From NCBI GenBank assembly GCA_016800925.1, contig JABCPU010000077.1, positions 1-64,000 on the forward strand: a DNA stretch of 64,000 bases. Direction: 5' to 3'. A program made the translations under genes and the position numbers. This stretch comes from Suillus spraguei. Taxonomy: Eukaryota > Basidiomycota > Agaricomycetes > Boletales > Suillaceae. The notes beneath the pieces are model-generated. The model was given only the letters and a program-made list of their open reading frames with translations, searched no databases and was not told where the DNA came from. Below are positions 49,191-63,100 of this stretch, piece by piece. Within the stretch, counting starts at the first letter, position 1, and each line of letters starts with the position of its first letter.

Positions 49191-49859
49191 TGGGGAATGA
49201 AGGGTGGATCACTGATTTATCTCCGTTTTGAAATGCACCACTAGCACGATTTCGCAGGGACGAGGCTGTTTGGAATGGCGGAACAGGTCGCGAAACAAAG
49301 TCTGCGGGAAACTGGAGCAAAGGGGACATTTGAAAAAGATGATTCTAGTGCCGAAGCATCAGTTTCTAACACTGTAGGCAGGTTTATGAGCAGTAAGGCA
49401 GCAACAGAAAGGCTGCCAGAAGGAGCAATTGAGAATTGTGCAGGTACAGATAACACATCCCGGAGTTCAGCCTTTGAGGCAACACAGAGATCAGGCATGG
49501 TATGGAAAACTTGGAGGGGAAATGGGTCAGACCATGTCCGTCTCGTGGACTGAGCTCAGGCTCGCCAAAAATTGGAGGATCCACACTGAAAAGAGCTTGC
49601 AATAACATAGACAGAAACATTCTATTGCCAGACGGAAGTAAATTTAGAGACGAAGGTGCATCTCCGGCCGCGGTCGTGAGGATCGCCACACTTGGCAGCT
49701 GCATGTGTACAAGGCAATGTGTCTACCCAACTTGAACATCGGTCCTAAGTGCAGCGTGTCACAGGTCACACCCCCCCTGCGAACCTTTAAACCTAACGTT
49801 CATTCGGTCACACCCAAATAGGGTCGAACCTAAGTCCGTATCTCTACAGTACAGTCAAA

Positions 49860-50490
49860 GTAAGAATGACGAGATTGACTCATGAGTGATTCATCTTTTG
49901 AATTTTTATGATGGAGTCACACCATGTATCTCGTCAACTGTCCATAGTCATCATCTAGATGGGTTTCAATGCAAAGCGAAGATGATCGGAAATTCAGTTA
50001 AATCGAATACAATTGACTACGGTCACTACTACCTTATATTTGCAACCCAGGTTGTATCATCCCACCTCTCCCAAACCACCAATCCCATCAGTCGTACAAT
50101 CATTTGGCTTTTCTGTACTCGCTGTTTTCAATGCTTTCCATCGTTTCAATTACTTTGTGAAATTTACTCAATTCTCAATTTTGCATTTGTGTGCTAAGTA
50201 CGACTCCATGAAGACTAGCAACAAGACTCGCATATCCCCTGACCGACTGCTTTCGTTGAAGAATGTCGTTCTTAGCACAGGCTTTCCCTCTAACATTATG
50301 TAGTTGACCATCTTTCTCGGCGTTCATACCAGCGTCTATTGTGCTCAACAGCGTGGAAATACACGTGCAGCATGATCTGAACGTTTGAACCCTCAACCTC
50401 TCCTCTCCATCCATCCTCTACCCTCGTCTTCCTCTCCCACTTATTCTACCCACCACTCGCCCTATCCTCGATCCTTGTCATTTTGCCTCA
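49860..50490. other. Gene-free stretch, promoter side of the TPR-CHAT gene
   Basis: No recognisable gene. The last 100 bp (50390-50490) are strongly CT-rich, as in many fungal promoters. Confidence 0.45.
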
Positions 50491-50500
50491 TTGCACTATC

Positions 50501-53500
50501 ATGCCTAGTGGCTTAGAAGAACGATATATCAGACTTGAGAGTGAGTACTCCATATTCCCTTTGTATTTCTTTCTTGATCCTCATGCTCTATCCATAGTCA
50601 TTAGCGGAACAAATATTCAAGTCCCTTCTGAGCGCATGCCCGCTGGCATCTACGTATGCATCAATTTCAACCCCCAGATACGCTGGAAATCATCCATCAG
50701 TCTCTTATCGTCCGGAAATTCAGTAGTGTGGGGTGATACTATGACCCTGTAAAGTTCACGGAGACTTTCTGACCTGATGCGATAACTGATCTTCGGTTTA
50801 TAGATCATCGTATGCCTCGCCTGTGTTATCTGTAGAAATCAGGGCATCCTATGAGGTCGATCGAATGCTAGGCAATGGAGAGTTCATCGGGAAATTCCAA
50901 ACGTCATGGGATGAACTATTCGATCATGGCGATGAACCGTTCGGCGAGCAGCTTACGTCTTATTCACGCATATCTACTAACATCTCATAGATATATCCTT
51001 CCCACCTGTTTGGGGATGTCCACCCTTCCCTCACACTGAAAGCTGTTGTCGTACATGCTTGTGACGATGAGAACAGCGCACCGTCTGATGTGAGTGACGC
51101 TGGCGTCTGCTGTTAGCTTTTTCTGACGGCACAACAACTGTAGTCCTTCATGGGCTGCCAGATTAGTCGAAAGACAGGTGCAGGCAATGCACGATTTACC
51201 AAGTACATCACGAGCAGGACGGCTTCTCACCTGAACAAGGCTATCCAGCATTTTCAGTTGGTCCTTGACCAATGTCCGGTCGGCCATCCCGATCGTGCGG
51301 CAGCTCTTACCAACCTCGCTGTTGCGCGCCTTGAAGGCTATATTCGAAACGATCTTCAAGACATCGATACCACCACTTCCCTCTTGCGCAAAGCCCTTGA
51401 ATTGCGTCCGCAGGGTCACCCAGATCACGCATCATCCCTCTATAATCTTGTTACAGCATTAAACTGGTGCTACAACAAGGAGTCTACTGCTGTATGCATT
51501 CACGAATCCGCGCAGCTGTGCTGCAAGCTACTGCCCCTCTGTCCAGAAGGTACCTACCTTCATAGCATCGGCGTAGACAGTGCGGTCGGTTATGTGATCC
51601 GCAGTCTTCCAATTGATGGATCCGATGAAGGTATCCACCTTCGACGAAACATGCTCGAGCTCTGTCCTCTGGGCCAACAACACCGTCCAAGCGCACTTGA
51701 CAAACTTGCATGGGCTCTCTTCATACGCTTTACACAATGCGGCAACATTGATGATATAGACGAGAGCATTCACCTTCGTCGTGAAGCCGTTTCTCTGTGC
51801 CCTGAGGGTCATCCTGACCGAGATAGCTACCTGAACAACTTGGCCTTATCACTCAAAGACCGCTTCGATTACCAAGGTAAACCTAATGACCTTGATGAGG
51901 CCATCTCTTTACACGAAGACGCACTGCGCCTGTGGCCTGTTGGACACGAATTTTGTGATTACTCATTGGACAACCTAGGGAGCTCCCTCATCGCCCGTTT
52001 CAATAAACGCCGTAACATTGATGACATCACCCGAGCTATCAGCCTCTATCGCGAGGCACTGACGTTGCGCCCACCTGGGCATCCACATCGTGACACCACG
52101 CTTAACAACCTTGCCCTCGCGCTCAAAACCAAATATGACGAATCGGATGTCAGCGAAGATCTTAACGAGGCCATTGATCTGTATCGCGAATCCCTTCGGT
52201 TAACGAGGCTTGACCATCCAGAGCGCCATAGAACTCTTCACAGTTTGAGCTCGGCGCTCTGCTCTCGTTTCACGCACACTCGGGAGAATGAAGATGTCGA
52301 GGAGGCCATTCAACTCTGCCAAGAATCACTGGCGCTTTTGCCTTCACTGCATCCAGACAGGCATTCCAGCTACGTATGGCTGAAAAATGCTTATCTGTCT
52401 CGTTACCGGATACAGCACAATCCCACTCATTTGTCGCTCGCTGTGGAGAACTTCAGACTGGCATCGGGCCACCCTACTCAAGGCTTTCCGGCACGTATTC
52501 AAACTGCTTTGAACTGGGTTGCTGCAGCTGAGAACCATCAACACGACTCTGCCCTGGAAGCATACCAAGTATGCTTGGAGCTTTTTGATAGCCACGTAAT
52601 GACACAGTCGTCAATTACCTTAAGGCGCGAGGCTGCAACCTCTTTTCGCAATGCACGATCACTTCCCGTAGACGCTACCTCATGTGCCATACGTCATAAA
52701 AATCTACGAAGAGCAGTCGAGTTCATGGAGCAGGGCCGTGGCCAACAGTGGTCGCTGGCCTCTCGACTTAAGACTCCAGTGGAAGACCTCGAGTCAGCTA
52801 ATCCGGAACTGGCACACAATTATCTGGAGCTGAGCAAGCGCCTTTCCAATGCCGCCCAGAGTTCTGTAACCATCACCGACAGAGCGGCTGCTGATCAGGC
52901 AGCAACAGAATATAGGAGACTCGCAAGGCAATGGGAAGCTGTGGTAGCTGAGATACGTGATCTCAAAGCATTCTCGCGGTTCCTGCTCCCACCTTTGTAC
53001 GAAGACCTGCAAGCCGCAGCGCGCTATGGCCCAGTCATCATCTTCATTGCCAGTCAATACTCATGCAGCGCCATCATCATCCAGACGTCAGGAGACCCCG
53101 TTCATGTTCCCTTGTCGTCTATCACTCTCACAGATCTGAATGATCTCAAGAAGCGCTTCACCAGGGCAATACGAGAGGCATCTCTCATGAACCCAAAAGA
53201 GTCGAGGACAGATCTCATAGTGCTCTCGCGGGTCATATGGGATGAGATCATGTTACCCATAATCAACGTACTCGAGGACGTCCTTAAACTAAAGCATCAC
53301 TCCCGGATCTGGCTGTGTCCAACTGCAGCCTTCACATCCATTCCTCTCCACGCAGCTCACCCATTTAAAACGAACGCAGATCGCTCTAAGGAGCCATGCC
53401 TAGAGGATCTCTACATCTGCTCTTACACGCCGACACTTTCGGCCCTGGTCAGGTCTAGACAGTCGATGAAGACACGTATCACTCCATCCTTCGCGACAAT

Positions 53501-54089
53501 CGGACAAGGTCAACCGGGTGCAGGGAGGGGCAAGGCGCTCTTGGCTGTCGACAGCGAGCTCGAGCTTGTCCAGAAGCTTGTTCCTGCGACTGCTACCCGT
53601 ACCAGTATTTCTGGTGATGCAGCCACACGAGCAGGTGCACTCAAAGCTTTAGAAGAGAACACCTGGGTGCACCTCGCTTGTCATGGCAAGCAAGACCCTA
53701 CGCAGCCTTACCATTCGCATTTCGTCATGAGAGATGAACATCTGACACTGCTCGATATCATGGAGAGAGACGTCCCGCACGCCGAGTTCGCGTTTTTGTC
53801 CGCTTGCCATACCGCCGTCGGAGATGAGGAGACGCCTGATGAAGTGATTCACCTCGCAGCTGGTCTCCAGTTTTCGGGGTTCAAGAGCGTCATTGGCACG
53901 CTGTGGGAGGTCAACGATGCTGTCGCAAAACACGTCGTTGAAGCTTTCTACAAATATATGTTCGATCCGAAGTATGGGGGTGTGATGGACTGTACGAAGG
54001 CGGCCTGGGCACTCAACCGTGCTACTCATGCTGTGAAGACGAAGGTGCCGCTTGAGCAGAGGATGGTTTTCATTCATATCGGTGTCTAG
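50501..54089 (+). CDS. TPR-CHAT protein with N-terminal C2-like domain
   Basis: Large cytosolic protein of a family expanded in Agaricomycetes. Proposed exons: 50501-50540, 50598-50748, 50814-50943, 50991-51089 and 51144-54089. The small exons encode a C2-like region (ISGTNIQVPSERMPAGIYV, VEIRASYEVDRMLG, SWDELFDHGDEPF). The last exon gives 979 aa from Met at 51150 and is fully open. It holds repeated TPR/Clr4-like units (DIDESIHLRREAVSLCPEGH, DLDEAISLHEDALRLWPVGH, RAISLYREALTLRPPGHPHR) over about residues 30-430. A helical linker follows. The C-terminal CHAT domain has catalytic His-845 (HLACHGKQ) and Cys-886 (FLSACHTAVG), as in separase/caspase-like proteases. The intron at 50944 has a GC donor, and exon 4 carries one extra base near 51016, so the N-terminus may be broken. 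Confidence 0.88.
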
Positions 54090-54745
54090 TTCTCTTATGT
54101 CGTATTGCTTTGGTCTGTCAGTGCACCTTTATCGTACCCTTGTATTCTTTCATCCCTGTGTAGCGCTAATCGTAGGATCGATCAATCACCCTCCAAGTCA
54201 TACCATTCATGTTTTGCATCCTCTATCATACTATCGTCTATTCTATTCACAAATTTATTCAAGCTTCGAGTATATGTTCTTTGTGCATTGTGCAAGGGCA
54301 ACGTGCCGCCAGGAAGGAGTAATGTCGGTCGAAAGCATTAGCATTAGTGAGTTTGGCTCATAGCAGGAACAGCTTCAACTCTTCTGGTTTCTATTACCAT
54401 AGTGAGAGAAGAACGACTACTACATATGCCATCATAGGCCCAAAAGTACTTACACCTATCTCGAGCCCTGACAAAGGCTGGAAAACGCCAGCTGTTCCAG
54501 ATTTTTACAGAGGGACGAATCATCACAACTAGATATGAATCATGACAAACTCAGCATAAGCCGAAGTAGATGGTACTTGACTAGCTAAGATTTGACCTTC
54601 CAAGCGACAATATATAGATCGATCATGATGCTGAAAGGGAGGTGCTGACGAGTCTGCTGAGGTGGTATTAGTGTAGTGGTAAAGTCGAGGTGCGTCTTCG
54701 AATCATATACTTATATCCATTGGCAATTAGGGAGACACAAAGTAT
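54090..54745. other. Gene-free stretch
   Basis: No gene. At 54667-54706 there is an A-box-like TTAGTGTAGTGGT and a B-box-like TCTTCGAATCA too close together for a tRNA, perhaps a deleted tRNA relic. Confidence 0.4.
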
Positions 54746-54747
54746 GT

Positions 54748-55244
54748 TGAGGCAGGGCATCCTTTGTGACTTGCGAAACTCGATTCAGACTGCTCTTGGG
54801 TTGGCTCTGACCAAAATTTCCTTCTTAAACTCCTTTGTGGAGTGTCGTTTCCCCGTCTTCTTTTTCCCCCTAACTGCTCGAAAGGAACGCGGTTGAAAGA
54901 TAAGAGTTGTTTATCTGGCTTTTTGTATTCGTAACAACCACTTCATAAACTATTTATACGCCGAAAGCTAGAAGCTGTGCAGCTATCAACCCATCAGCAC
55001 TCGCTATTTCTCACTTAGAATGTGCGCTGAATAGGTAACTTTCCGCAGCATTTAGAACCATCGATTTTGATTCAACCTTAAAAGTCGCAGCGGTGTCTTG
55101 CAGATTCACAACAATGAATGTTCTGCCGGAAGTCATCCGATGGGATTGCGACATTCTGCAATGTAAGCTTATCAGGTAGGCGCCAGCTGGCATATATAAC
55201 ACGGGAGGTATGCAAGATGGTCTTCGCACACTTGATTATTTAGC
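54748..55244 (+). repeat. OYE upstream module, copy 2
   Basis: Near-identical to 46120-46606, including the TATA box at 55191-55199. Confidence 0.8.
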
Positions 55245-55582
55245 ATGCAGCCTCTAGCAAACAAGCCCGCACCTGGCATCTCGTACTTTACCCCTGCGCA
55301 GGTCCCCGCTGCAGGCACAGCATTTGACCCCTACCGATGGAAAGATCGCTCAAGAAGTGCTTAACAAAGGTCAGGCCGATGTCGTATTTGTTGGGCGATT
55401 TTTCCAAAAGAACCCGGCGAGTGTTTGGGCGTGAGTGTATACTTTTTGAGATTGGCTAACCACCTGCTCAATGATGTGTTGGTAGATTTGCATCGGATCT
55501 TGGCGTCACGATCAAGATAGCGAACCAGATTGTGTGGGGCTTCGGAGGTCGAGGTGTCGGCCACAAGAAGATTGACTGGTGA
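55245..55582 (+). pseudogene. Old Yellow Enzyme copy 2, internal deletion
   Basis: The first 29 codons or so (ATG to TAFDP, about 55332) are joined to the last part of the gene (from the [10 protein letters not shown] segment). About 1.1 kb is missing, including the FMN-binding and active-site regions. The YFTPAQV codons are intact here, unlike copy 1, so the deletion copy was not derived from copy 1 after its first frameshift. The 3' flank matches the other copies up to about 55680. Confidence 0.9.
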
Positions 55583-55689
55583 TTGCAACGACTCGGAGTT
55601 TCGATCAAATATAATACAAAGAATGTCGCGTATATCCAATGGGAATTAGGGAGACACAAAGTATGTTGAAGCAGGGCACCAGGGTCAAT

Positions 55690-56740
55690 TTCTGCAATCA
55701 CTATGTATTCTATGGGTTTATTACTCGGGTCCGTTGATGATTTTCACCTGCATCTATGATGTTGCTTGTTTGCCCAAACACGAAGCTTGACATGGACCAA
55801 CGTGTTTAGATGTAATCTCTTGCAGATCTTCTACGGATGAGTTAGAGTCTGGAAGGCCCGAGCAACTGCCAATTCGCTTAGAGCTGGCCTGGATCATCAA
55901 GCTTTGATAACCACCAAAAAATTGTCCACATGTTTATTTTACGGAAGTACAAACGAACATGACGATGAAGATAGACCCACTTGGGTAACTGAAACTTCTT
56001 CCCTGTAACAGCAGGCAGCGGAGAGTAGTCTCTCTACAAATGATCATTCAAAAATATGAAAATTATTCGAACGAATACACGTACTTTTAGGCTGAAAATT
56101 CTAACTATGGCCACCGGAAAATAGACTGACATCCGTTTCTGAAGCATATCGAACCCACAAATGCGAGCCAATCACGGCCAAACTCATCGTCACACCCATT
56201 CATATAGACCCGTCGAAAGATCCGTCGAGAATTGCACTATCAATGGTAGGAACGCACGCCGGACTAGAAGAGGACTCCATGGCTACCCCCTGATGATTGG
56301 TGACAGTTGGCGGCACGTTGCATTTATGCAGAACGGACAACGACATAGTAAAATGAAAACTCGCATCATCGACATGAATAACAGCAGGAATATCAGAGAA
56401 AGAACTAAGGACTTTGTCGGAAGGCATAAGTAGTCGAAGACTAGCCAGATGCATGCAGATACGTTGAATTGTATCAACCGTCAACGGTAGGAACGCGCGC
56501 CGGACCAGAAGAGGACTCTATGGTAGTGTTGCCAATGACTCGGCTGAAAACTAGCCACTGAAGCCGAGCTAAAATTAGCAATACCCCCGGCTTCATAATG
56601 GCACAACCGGCTCACTGACAATGGTCCACAGTTCAGTGCCTGATATTGCAGACATGTCCACAGACATCAATCCATACAATATGCATTGATTAAGCCCGAA
56701 GAGGAACCACATACAACCTGCGGCAGCCTCACGAGTCACG
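55690..56740. other. Gene-free stretch with a direct repeat
   Basis: No gene. A block of about 45 bp (GGTAGGAACGC, then CGCCGGAC and AGAAGAGGACTC) occurs at 56244-56283 and again at 56485-56523 in the same orientation. Confidence 0.5.
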
Positions 56741-56889
56741 AAACAATATAATTAGTGTTTTGAACGTATGTCCGAAGGCACGACTCGCCATGGAGTCAAT
56801 ATCAATGTTGCAACAACAATTTGCACAGGGGCGAAGACCAGTCAGGATGAACCTCTAAGGAAACCATCCATGAGTCCATGAGTGAATGT

Positions 56890-57450
56890 CAATGTGTGTT
56901 CTGATTAAAAAAAAAACGTTGTCATTGGCAGGTTTCGAACTTACACAGTCCAAGAGAAACAGTTTGATTCTGTTGTGGCAACCACCAGGATAAAACCAGT
57001 TACAGTGAACTTCCAAAGAAACCATCCATGAGTGAATATCAAAGTGTGTCCCGATAAGAAAAACCTCGTCGTCGGCAGGTTTCGATCCTGCGCAGTTCAA
57101 GAGAAACAGATTTTGATTATGTTGTGGAAACCATCTGGCTAAGACCGGCTACGGCGAACTTTTAAAGAAACCATCCATTAGTGAATATCAAAGCGTGTTC
57201 CGGTTCCGATAGAAAAAAACCTCGTCATCGGCAGGTTTCAAACCTGCACAGTCTGAGAGAAACAAATTTTGATTACGTCGTAGCAACCACCTGGCTAAGG
57301 CCAGTTACGGTGAACTTCTCAAGAAACCATCCATAAATGAATGTCAAAGTGTCTTCCAATAGAAGAAAACTTATAGTTCAGCAGGTTTCGAACCTGCGTA
57401 GTCTAAGGGAAACGGATTTTGATTCCGTTGTGGTGACTGGCCAGGTTACT
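56890..57450 (-). repeat. Tandem array of four tRNA-Leu(CAA)-like units, minus strand
   Basis: T-arm hairpins on the minus strand lie at about 56928-56944, 57075-57091, 57231-57247 and 57381-57397, spaced 147-156 bp. The unit at 57412-57428 has anticodon stem ACGGA/TCCGT with loop ATCAAAA, while copy 1 units have ACAGA/TCTGT: a paired change that keeps the stem. T runs (seen as A runs on the plus strand) of 4 to 10 follow each unit. The first unit has a damaged T arm. Confidence 0.72.
57381..57428 (-). ncRNA. tRNA-Leu-like unit with compensatory stem change
   Basis: Anticodon arm (57412-57428) and T arm (57381-57397, perfect GCAGG/CCTGC stem, loop TTCGAAA) separated by 14 nt, the size of a tRNA-Leu variable arm. 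The canonical B box GGTTCGAAACC is intact. The acceptor ends are not clearly paired, so coordinates cover only the certain part. Confidence 0.5.
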
Positions 57451-58254
57451 TTAACTCTTCCACTTGACGAGACTTCCTGAGTTGAAAGCGTATGGGGCTC
57501 ATAGGCAATAAAGCTCCAGTCTGAACGTCTAGGAGACAATAAAACTGCCCCGACGAGGAACGAAGACTGTGATGATTCTAATTCACCTTCATCAGCAGGT
57601 TCAATTATAATTAACATTACCACTACGTATACATGAAATTCCTAGAAACACAGAAGGAAATCAGTGAATATTAAAGAACGAGGACAATGAGACACTGTCA
57701 CCACCTTGATAGAAGACCAGAGACGGGAGTCTCGTCTTCCCACAAAACGGCGGCCATGCAGGAGTCCAGTTCATCCAAAAGGCGATATCGAGACCACACG
57801 CGACCTCGAACTCGACATCAGTAGTGAGCACACGGCAATGCATCATTGAGGCCCTGGGAACTTCCTGAGCGAGACACGAACTTGGGCCCAAATGACCGAG
57901 CGAACGAGCAATCAAGAAGAATGCGATTATTTTCCAAGGTCAAAACCAACAGACACATGAAGTCGACCGATTTGAACGAGGTCCCAGTGGTAAAACACGA
58001 TATAACCCACTCCCTTAGTATGGTAGCGGGAATAAATATAAGCATATCAACTGTATCGCATTCTTCTGGCTTACTAAGCTTTGTTGCTCCTGGAACCGTA
58101 CCGCTGAGTCAAACCCATTTCCCAGGCTAGACAATGGCTCAGTGGCCACTGGCAGTAGGAGCACTGGCCGTTATATAAACGCACCACTGGTACTACTGTG
58201 ACGTAGTGGGAGTTATGACAGAATAAACTGCCTTGATGCATCGTGGCGCTACGT

Positions 58255-60174
<1,920 letters not shown>

Positions 60175-60179
60175 TTAGA

Positions 60180-63100
60180 ACGAATTAGAGTTTTGATCAA
60201 ATACAATACAAAGAATGTCGCGTATATCCACTGGCAATCAAGGAGACACAAAGACCTTGAATCACAAGATGTTGAAACAGGGCCGATGTTGCATCAGTCG
60301 AAGTGAGTCAAAAGCAAGGGCGCATTTGAGCTTTGACGTGTTTAGCAACTACTTATGATGAAAAAATAAACTGTCTTGATACATCGTGATACCATGGCTT
60401 ATGATCGCACAATAAAGTATGCGTGTTCAATCCCGAAAAATCGTGGAACGTATCGTTCCTACCGCTATTCAACATGCAGGTCCCGTTCCTCGTGAATTTG
60501 GTGGCCGTTCCTTCACGCGAACCACAGTCCCTGTTGTCGCTGAATGTTAGATTCCAGGATCCTCGTTTCTTACCGTGACCTATGGCACTGATCTACCTGA
60601 TCTTGGTCCGAACTTCCATAGCCCCAAAGCGCTACATAACACCATTGACCACTTCAGCGCCTGTCATGCAACTACAAGCTCAGGCTCACGTCCCTCCTAC
60701 GAAGCCCGTCCGAACCTCTCACCTGATCCAGAATAGTGGAAAGATACACTCAGAAACGCATGTCTGTACGCCAACGCCAGCGCGATTATGGTCAGTTTTT
60801 GATCTAAAATGTAGCCTTTTAACCACTAGCATGAAAGTTGGTCTAAACCTAAACCCAAGCATCATAAGTAATCGGTCGGGTCAAATTTTTTATCTCTACT
60901 ACCACTTACCATCGACTCGAAGTCACAGAGGCGTTAAGTCGGCTGGACAACTTTGCCAAGGCTTCCCATGACTCAAACTGCAGCTCACGCTCAGATCAAC
61001 ATTTGAATTGACATCAGAAATTCAAGTACTACTCAAAAGATCATCACTGCCGAGCCGGACTTCCTGCGAGGTATTCATGGTCAGAGGGTGTGTGAGATCA
61101 CGGATGGCGCACAGCGAGGTCGCGACAAGCACAGCTGCCAGTGATTTCTTTTTGTCTGAAATCTGACATTGGCAGATTCGCAAAGTCAAAAGAAGAGGGT
61201 GGTGCGAAACAGGGGATGAGGCCTGAGGGACTAGCCATGGATGAACACCATGATCGACGAAGGATAGCTTGTAGTGGGTCGAACCACGGGTCAATACCAC
61301 CTACTACAAGGCATTCTGCGTCGGATGCAAGAGATCATGCATCTGATGCGTATAGACTATAGAGGCAGAAAGAAGGGGTGCAATGTAAAAAAGACGTCAT
61401 GATGTGTGACGTGGATAAGGGACTAGTGATGGGTGTACATCATGATCAATGAAGGATAGCTCGTGGTGGGTAGAGTGACACCCAATGTACCTCACGGCAA
61501 GCTGTTCTGCATTGGATGCTCAGTGGCTAGCGGCATGGCGCTCGAGAGAGTAGTTGCAGCTAGCGTTAAGGTGATGAAATTGAGTAAGAAGACAGTGGGA
61601 AACGATGAAGCTTGAGTATAACTCGTGGTGGATCGAGAAATGTGGAGGTCAATGTGCAGAAAGAAGAGAATGTATAGGCGGCGAGTGATGAAGTGAATGA
61701 GCCGAAACGAGCATCACATCGAAGAAGGATAGCCCATGATGTGTTGAGCAATCGCCGATTCAAGTTGGACCCACCGCGAAGTGCCCCGTGTCGAATGCAA
61801 GGAACGTAGCCTCTAAAGGCCAGAAAGAGGGTGGTACGATTCGGGTAGACACTATGATATGTGGAACGTGATAAGGGACTTACTATGGATGTTGATGATC
61901 GATAAAGTATAGCTTGTGGTAGGTTAGGCAATCGCTTGATCAGCGAAGTGCCGACCTATCACGAGATATTGATATTTTGTGTTGTATATAGGAGAGACCT
62001 GGCGATAAAAAAGATAGCAGATGATAGCGCAACCTGCATTTGTATTGCAGTCAGCGTCCAGGTGGCAAAACAAGTGTGAAGGGATGAAGCATAAATATAT
62101 ACATGTAGTTCTTGATGACATCAACTAGCACCCGCATTGGATGAAAGGGACAAGTGTGAAGGCGCAAAAAGAAGAATTTGTGGAGCGAGACGGATGGCTA
62201 GAAGGTCAAATGCATCGATTAACAGACAGCGCACAACATTACGACGCTGGCGAGCCTGCTTACTTTGGTAAATCATCCAATAGTCGCTCTTGCTCCGATG
62301 AACGTTCGGATCGGTTAGTGACGGTGGGATATCGTGATGTCCGACTTTTTCGTAAGCTTGTGTGACCGGCATTCGATACGAGGAAATCCCGTTCGTATGT
62401 ACATATCGTGTCGAACACGTGAATCCGATGCAGTTTGAGTTCCGTGGTAGATTTCGCAAGTAAATGAAAACGTGCTCTTTGTGAGCAAGAGGAAATGTAT
62501 CATGCAAATCACCAGCGGGCACGCGCGACATCATATGCCAGAATTGTAGGATAGACAGTGATGCATTGTCTCAGCGAATTCACCGTCATCTTACGAGACT
62601 AGCATGAATATTGTGAGTAGGCCTACTTCTCTGGGAAGACGTCCTGCACCCATATGCATATATATATATACTTGAAGCGAGAGTGGGTTCTGAGAGTGAT
62701 AAATGGTGAGCACCTGGCTTGATAGCGGTGCAGGAACGGAAGCGATAATGGAGGGTGTGTTTGATGTTCGGTGGCGTTAGCAAGGATGTTGCGAAGATTC
62801 AGATGCGCAACTATGACTACATCGACGTGGTCCGTAACTAACAGTAGTCAAGTCAATCCCGCACCCATAATTTCCAAAGAACACTTACAAATCATATATC
62901 CCACTCCAGGAGCACGAAGCCGACCTGGAACCAAGTACGTCAATTTCAGAGACGCACTATGTAGTTCATTCACTTCGGATGTAAAAAGTTCGGCAGTCAG
63001 TGATGAGACCACAGTATGGAGGCTCGCGTGAGGAGAGTCACGTCATACGTACATAGAATGTATCCTCTAGCACGCAACAAAACCGATGAACACCCAGAGT

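Larger units (their letters stand above)
48113..49849. mobile_element. TA-flanked TIR transposon with chimeric cargo
   Basis: The ends are inverted repeats: CTGTAGAGATACG at 48113 and CGTATCTCTACAG at 49837-49849. The repeat continues inward with an ACCTAGGTTCG-like stretch. TA flanks both sides (48111-48112 and 49850-49851), as for Tc1/mariner and pogo-type elements. The subterminal regions are rich in GTGTGAC/GTCACAC repeats. Copies 2 and 3 of the OYE 3' flank (near 55621 and 60213) show the uninterrupted left site GTCGCGTATATCC. The right flank does not match them, so the site was later rearranged. The cargo on the minus strand combines two unrelated protein fragments and lacks a catalytic core, so the element is non-autonomous. 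Confidence 0.75.
56743..58039 (-). mobile_element. Element with tRNA-like array, copy 2 (inverted)
   Basis: Inverted and diverged copy of 42870-44313, with the same order: GAGTCGTGC end, tRNA-like array, ELESSQSSFLVGAVLLSPRR region, VEFEVACGLD region, and the TTATTCCCGCTACCAT end. The best open frame in this copy (minus, 57661-57915) contains TTDVEFEVACGLDIAFWMNW, aligned with a frame in copy 1 that is broken by stops. This conserved frame has no family I recognise. Confidence 0.6.

Noticed and set aside
54660..54710. Possible tRNA gene with A-box and B-box words
   Set aside because: The boxes are only about 25 bp apart, leaving no room for an anticodon arm; at most a deleted relic.
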